DNA from: Agromyces larvae | Lineage (GTDB): Bacteria; Actinomycetota; Actinomycetes; Actinomycetales; Microbacteriaceae | DNA length: 64,000 nt | Direction of reading: 5' to 3' | Assembly (NCBI RefSeq): GCF_022811705.1 | Contig: NZ_CP094528.1 | Location: 372,001-436,000 of the forward strand | Shown: piece after piece, positions 63,214 to 64,000 of the stretch | Position numbering within the stretch: position 1 is the stretch's first letter | Layout: the number at the start of each line of letters is the position of its first letter | The notes under the pieces: model-generated | Seen by the model: only the letters and a program-made list of their open reading frames with translations | The model's database searches: none | What the model was told of the DNA's origin: nothing | Translations under genes and position numbers: made by a program

Positions 63214-64000
63214 TCAGCCGGCGATGCCGTCGAGCTCGCGCAGATCCTCTTCGACGAGGGTGAGCCGGGAGCCGGCGATGTTCTCGCGCAGGTGCGCGGT
63301 CGACGACGTGCCGGGGATGAGGAGGATGTTGGGGGAGCGGTGCAGCAGCCAGGCCAGCGCCACCGACAGCGGCGTGGATCCGAGCCGCGTCGCCACACCG
63401 CTGAGCGCGTCGGACTGCAGCGGGCTGAAGCCGCCCAGCGGGAAGAACGGGATGTACGCGATCCCCTTCGCAGCGAGGCGGTCGATCAGGTCGTCGTCAC
63501 CCCGGTTGGCGAGGTTGTACCGGTTCTGCACCGAGACGATCTGCGCGATCGACTGCGCCTGAGCGACCTGTTCCGCGGTGGCGTTGCTGACGCCGAGATG
63601 ACGGATGACTCCCTGTCGCTGCAGGTCGACGAGGGTGCCGAAGGCTTCCTCGATGTCCTCCGGCACGGTGCCGCTCGCGTCGCCCAGGCGCAGGTGCACC
63701 AGGTCGAGCGCGTCCAGGCCGAGGGTTTCGAGGTTGTCGTCGATCTGCCGGCGCAACTCGTCGGGCGTGCGTGCGGCCGGCCATCCTCCCTGTGCGTCAC
63801 GACGGCCGCCGACCTTCGTCGCGATGAGGAGATCGGCTGCGTAGGGGTGGAGCGCTTCGCGGATGAGGTCGTTGACGACGCGAGGTCCGTACGTCTCGGC
63901 GGTGTCGATATGGGTGATGCCGCTGTTCGCCGCTTCGCGCAGGACCGCCAGCGCTTCGTCGCGGTCTTTCGGCGGTCCCATCACCCAGGGGCCGGCGAGC
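63214..64000 (-). CDS. Aldo/keto reductase, N-terminus beyond the window
   Basis: The reading frame continues to the right edge as LAGPWVMGPPKDRDEALAV, the usual internal sequence of aldo/keto reductases, so the true start is outside; an ATG at 63981 is only internal. Visible active-site parts are DTAETYGP (Asp and Tyr), ATKVGG (Lys), HLRLGD (His), and the cofactor segment LLIPGTSSTAHLRENI. NADPH-dependent, AKR family. Convergent with the FecE-like gene, 31 bp apart. Confidence 0.9.
   Translation of the reverse strand, partial: LAGPWVMGPPKDRDEALAVLREAANSGITHIDTAETYGPRVVNDLIREALHPYAADLLIATKVGGRRDAQGGWPAARTPDELRRQIDDNLETLGLDALDLVHLRLGDASGTVPEDIEEAFGTLVDLQRQGVIRHLGVSNATAEQVAQAQSIAQIVSVQNRYNLANRGDDDLIDRLAAKGIAYIPFFPLGGFSPLQSDALSGVATRLGSTPLSVALAWLLHRSPNILLIPGTSSTAHLRENIAGSRLTLVEEDLRELDGIAG

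Overview
The window is a gene-dense, very GC-rich stretch of actinobacterial chromosome. Gene content and order point to the family Microbacteriaceae (Agromyces or a close relative is my guess from composition and gene order, not from a marker gene). The backbone matches the conserved core of Mycobacterium tuberculosis Rv3219-Rv3259: a metallopeptidase, a DUF3499 protein, manB, ahcY, mtrAB-lpqB, comF, hpf, secA, an Rv3235-type protein, pdtaS, whiB1, rsgA-aroA and sigR-rsrA. I saw no tRNA or rRNA gene, insertion sequence, prophage or CRISPR array.

Layout. 1-3438: divergent metallopeptidase (partial) and DUF3499, then phosphomannomutase and S-adenosylhomocysteine hydrolase. 3544-11131: a cell-envelope module with RDD and SpoIIM-like membrane proteins facing each other across a promoter, then a tightly coupled minus-strand operon (multi-pass membrane protein, DUF4129, DUF4350, MoxR ATPase, DUF58). 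11293-20025: mtrA-mtrB-lpqB, comF, hpf and secA. 20329-25756: Rv3235-like protein, a small leaderless conserved gene, a BldC-type regulator, a SAF/CpaE-like pair, the PdtaS histidine kinase and WhiB1. 25963-30594: membrane protein, Bcp peroxiredoxin, RsgA, AroA and the redox sigma factor SigR with its anti-sigma RsrA. 30769-38611: 2-oxoglutarate decarboxylase/dehydrogenase (kgd), a GuaB1 enzyme and two CNNM/CorC proteins. 38688-47341: accessory metabolism and transport (VOC protein, ene-reductase, HAD phosphatase, NAD(P)HX dehydratase, amino-acid ABC importer, GT87 mannosyltransferase, thiamine-binding protein, MFS exporter). 47425-50486: a three-gene signalling operon. 50601-53421: methionine genes metX and metY. 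53577-59094: acyltransferase, SDR, S51 peptidase, uracil-DNA glycosylase, acetyltransferase, amidase. 59222-63182: a siderophore-utilisation operon behind a DtxR/IdeR-type iron box. 63214-end: an aldo/keto reductase cut by the window edge.

Three features cut across genes. First, about twenty genes have a TANNNT-like -10 box placed so that the predicted transcript starts at, or within about 4 nt of, the start codon, so leaderless translation is common. Two such transcripts (upstream of secA and of the first CorC gene) begin with a short ORF that ends at the Shine-Dalgarno site or start codon of the next gene. Second, sigR has a GGAAT-N18-GTT promoter and an upstream SD/GTG pair that would make a longer SigR isoform. 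Third, there is repeat structure: an 86-87 bp palindromic element in two copies (26990 and 51916), tandem arrays of 16-18 bp between genes, and a recurrent GGATGC/GCATCC word that also builds several terminator stems.

Coordinates of starts were chosen from the sequence around each start codon. Domain positions are approximate because no alignment or search was run.
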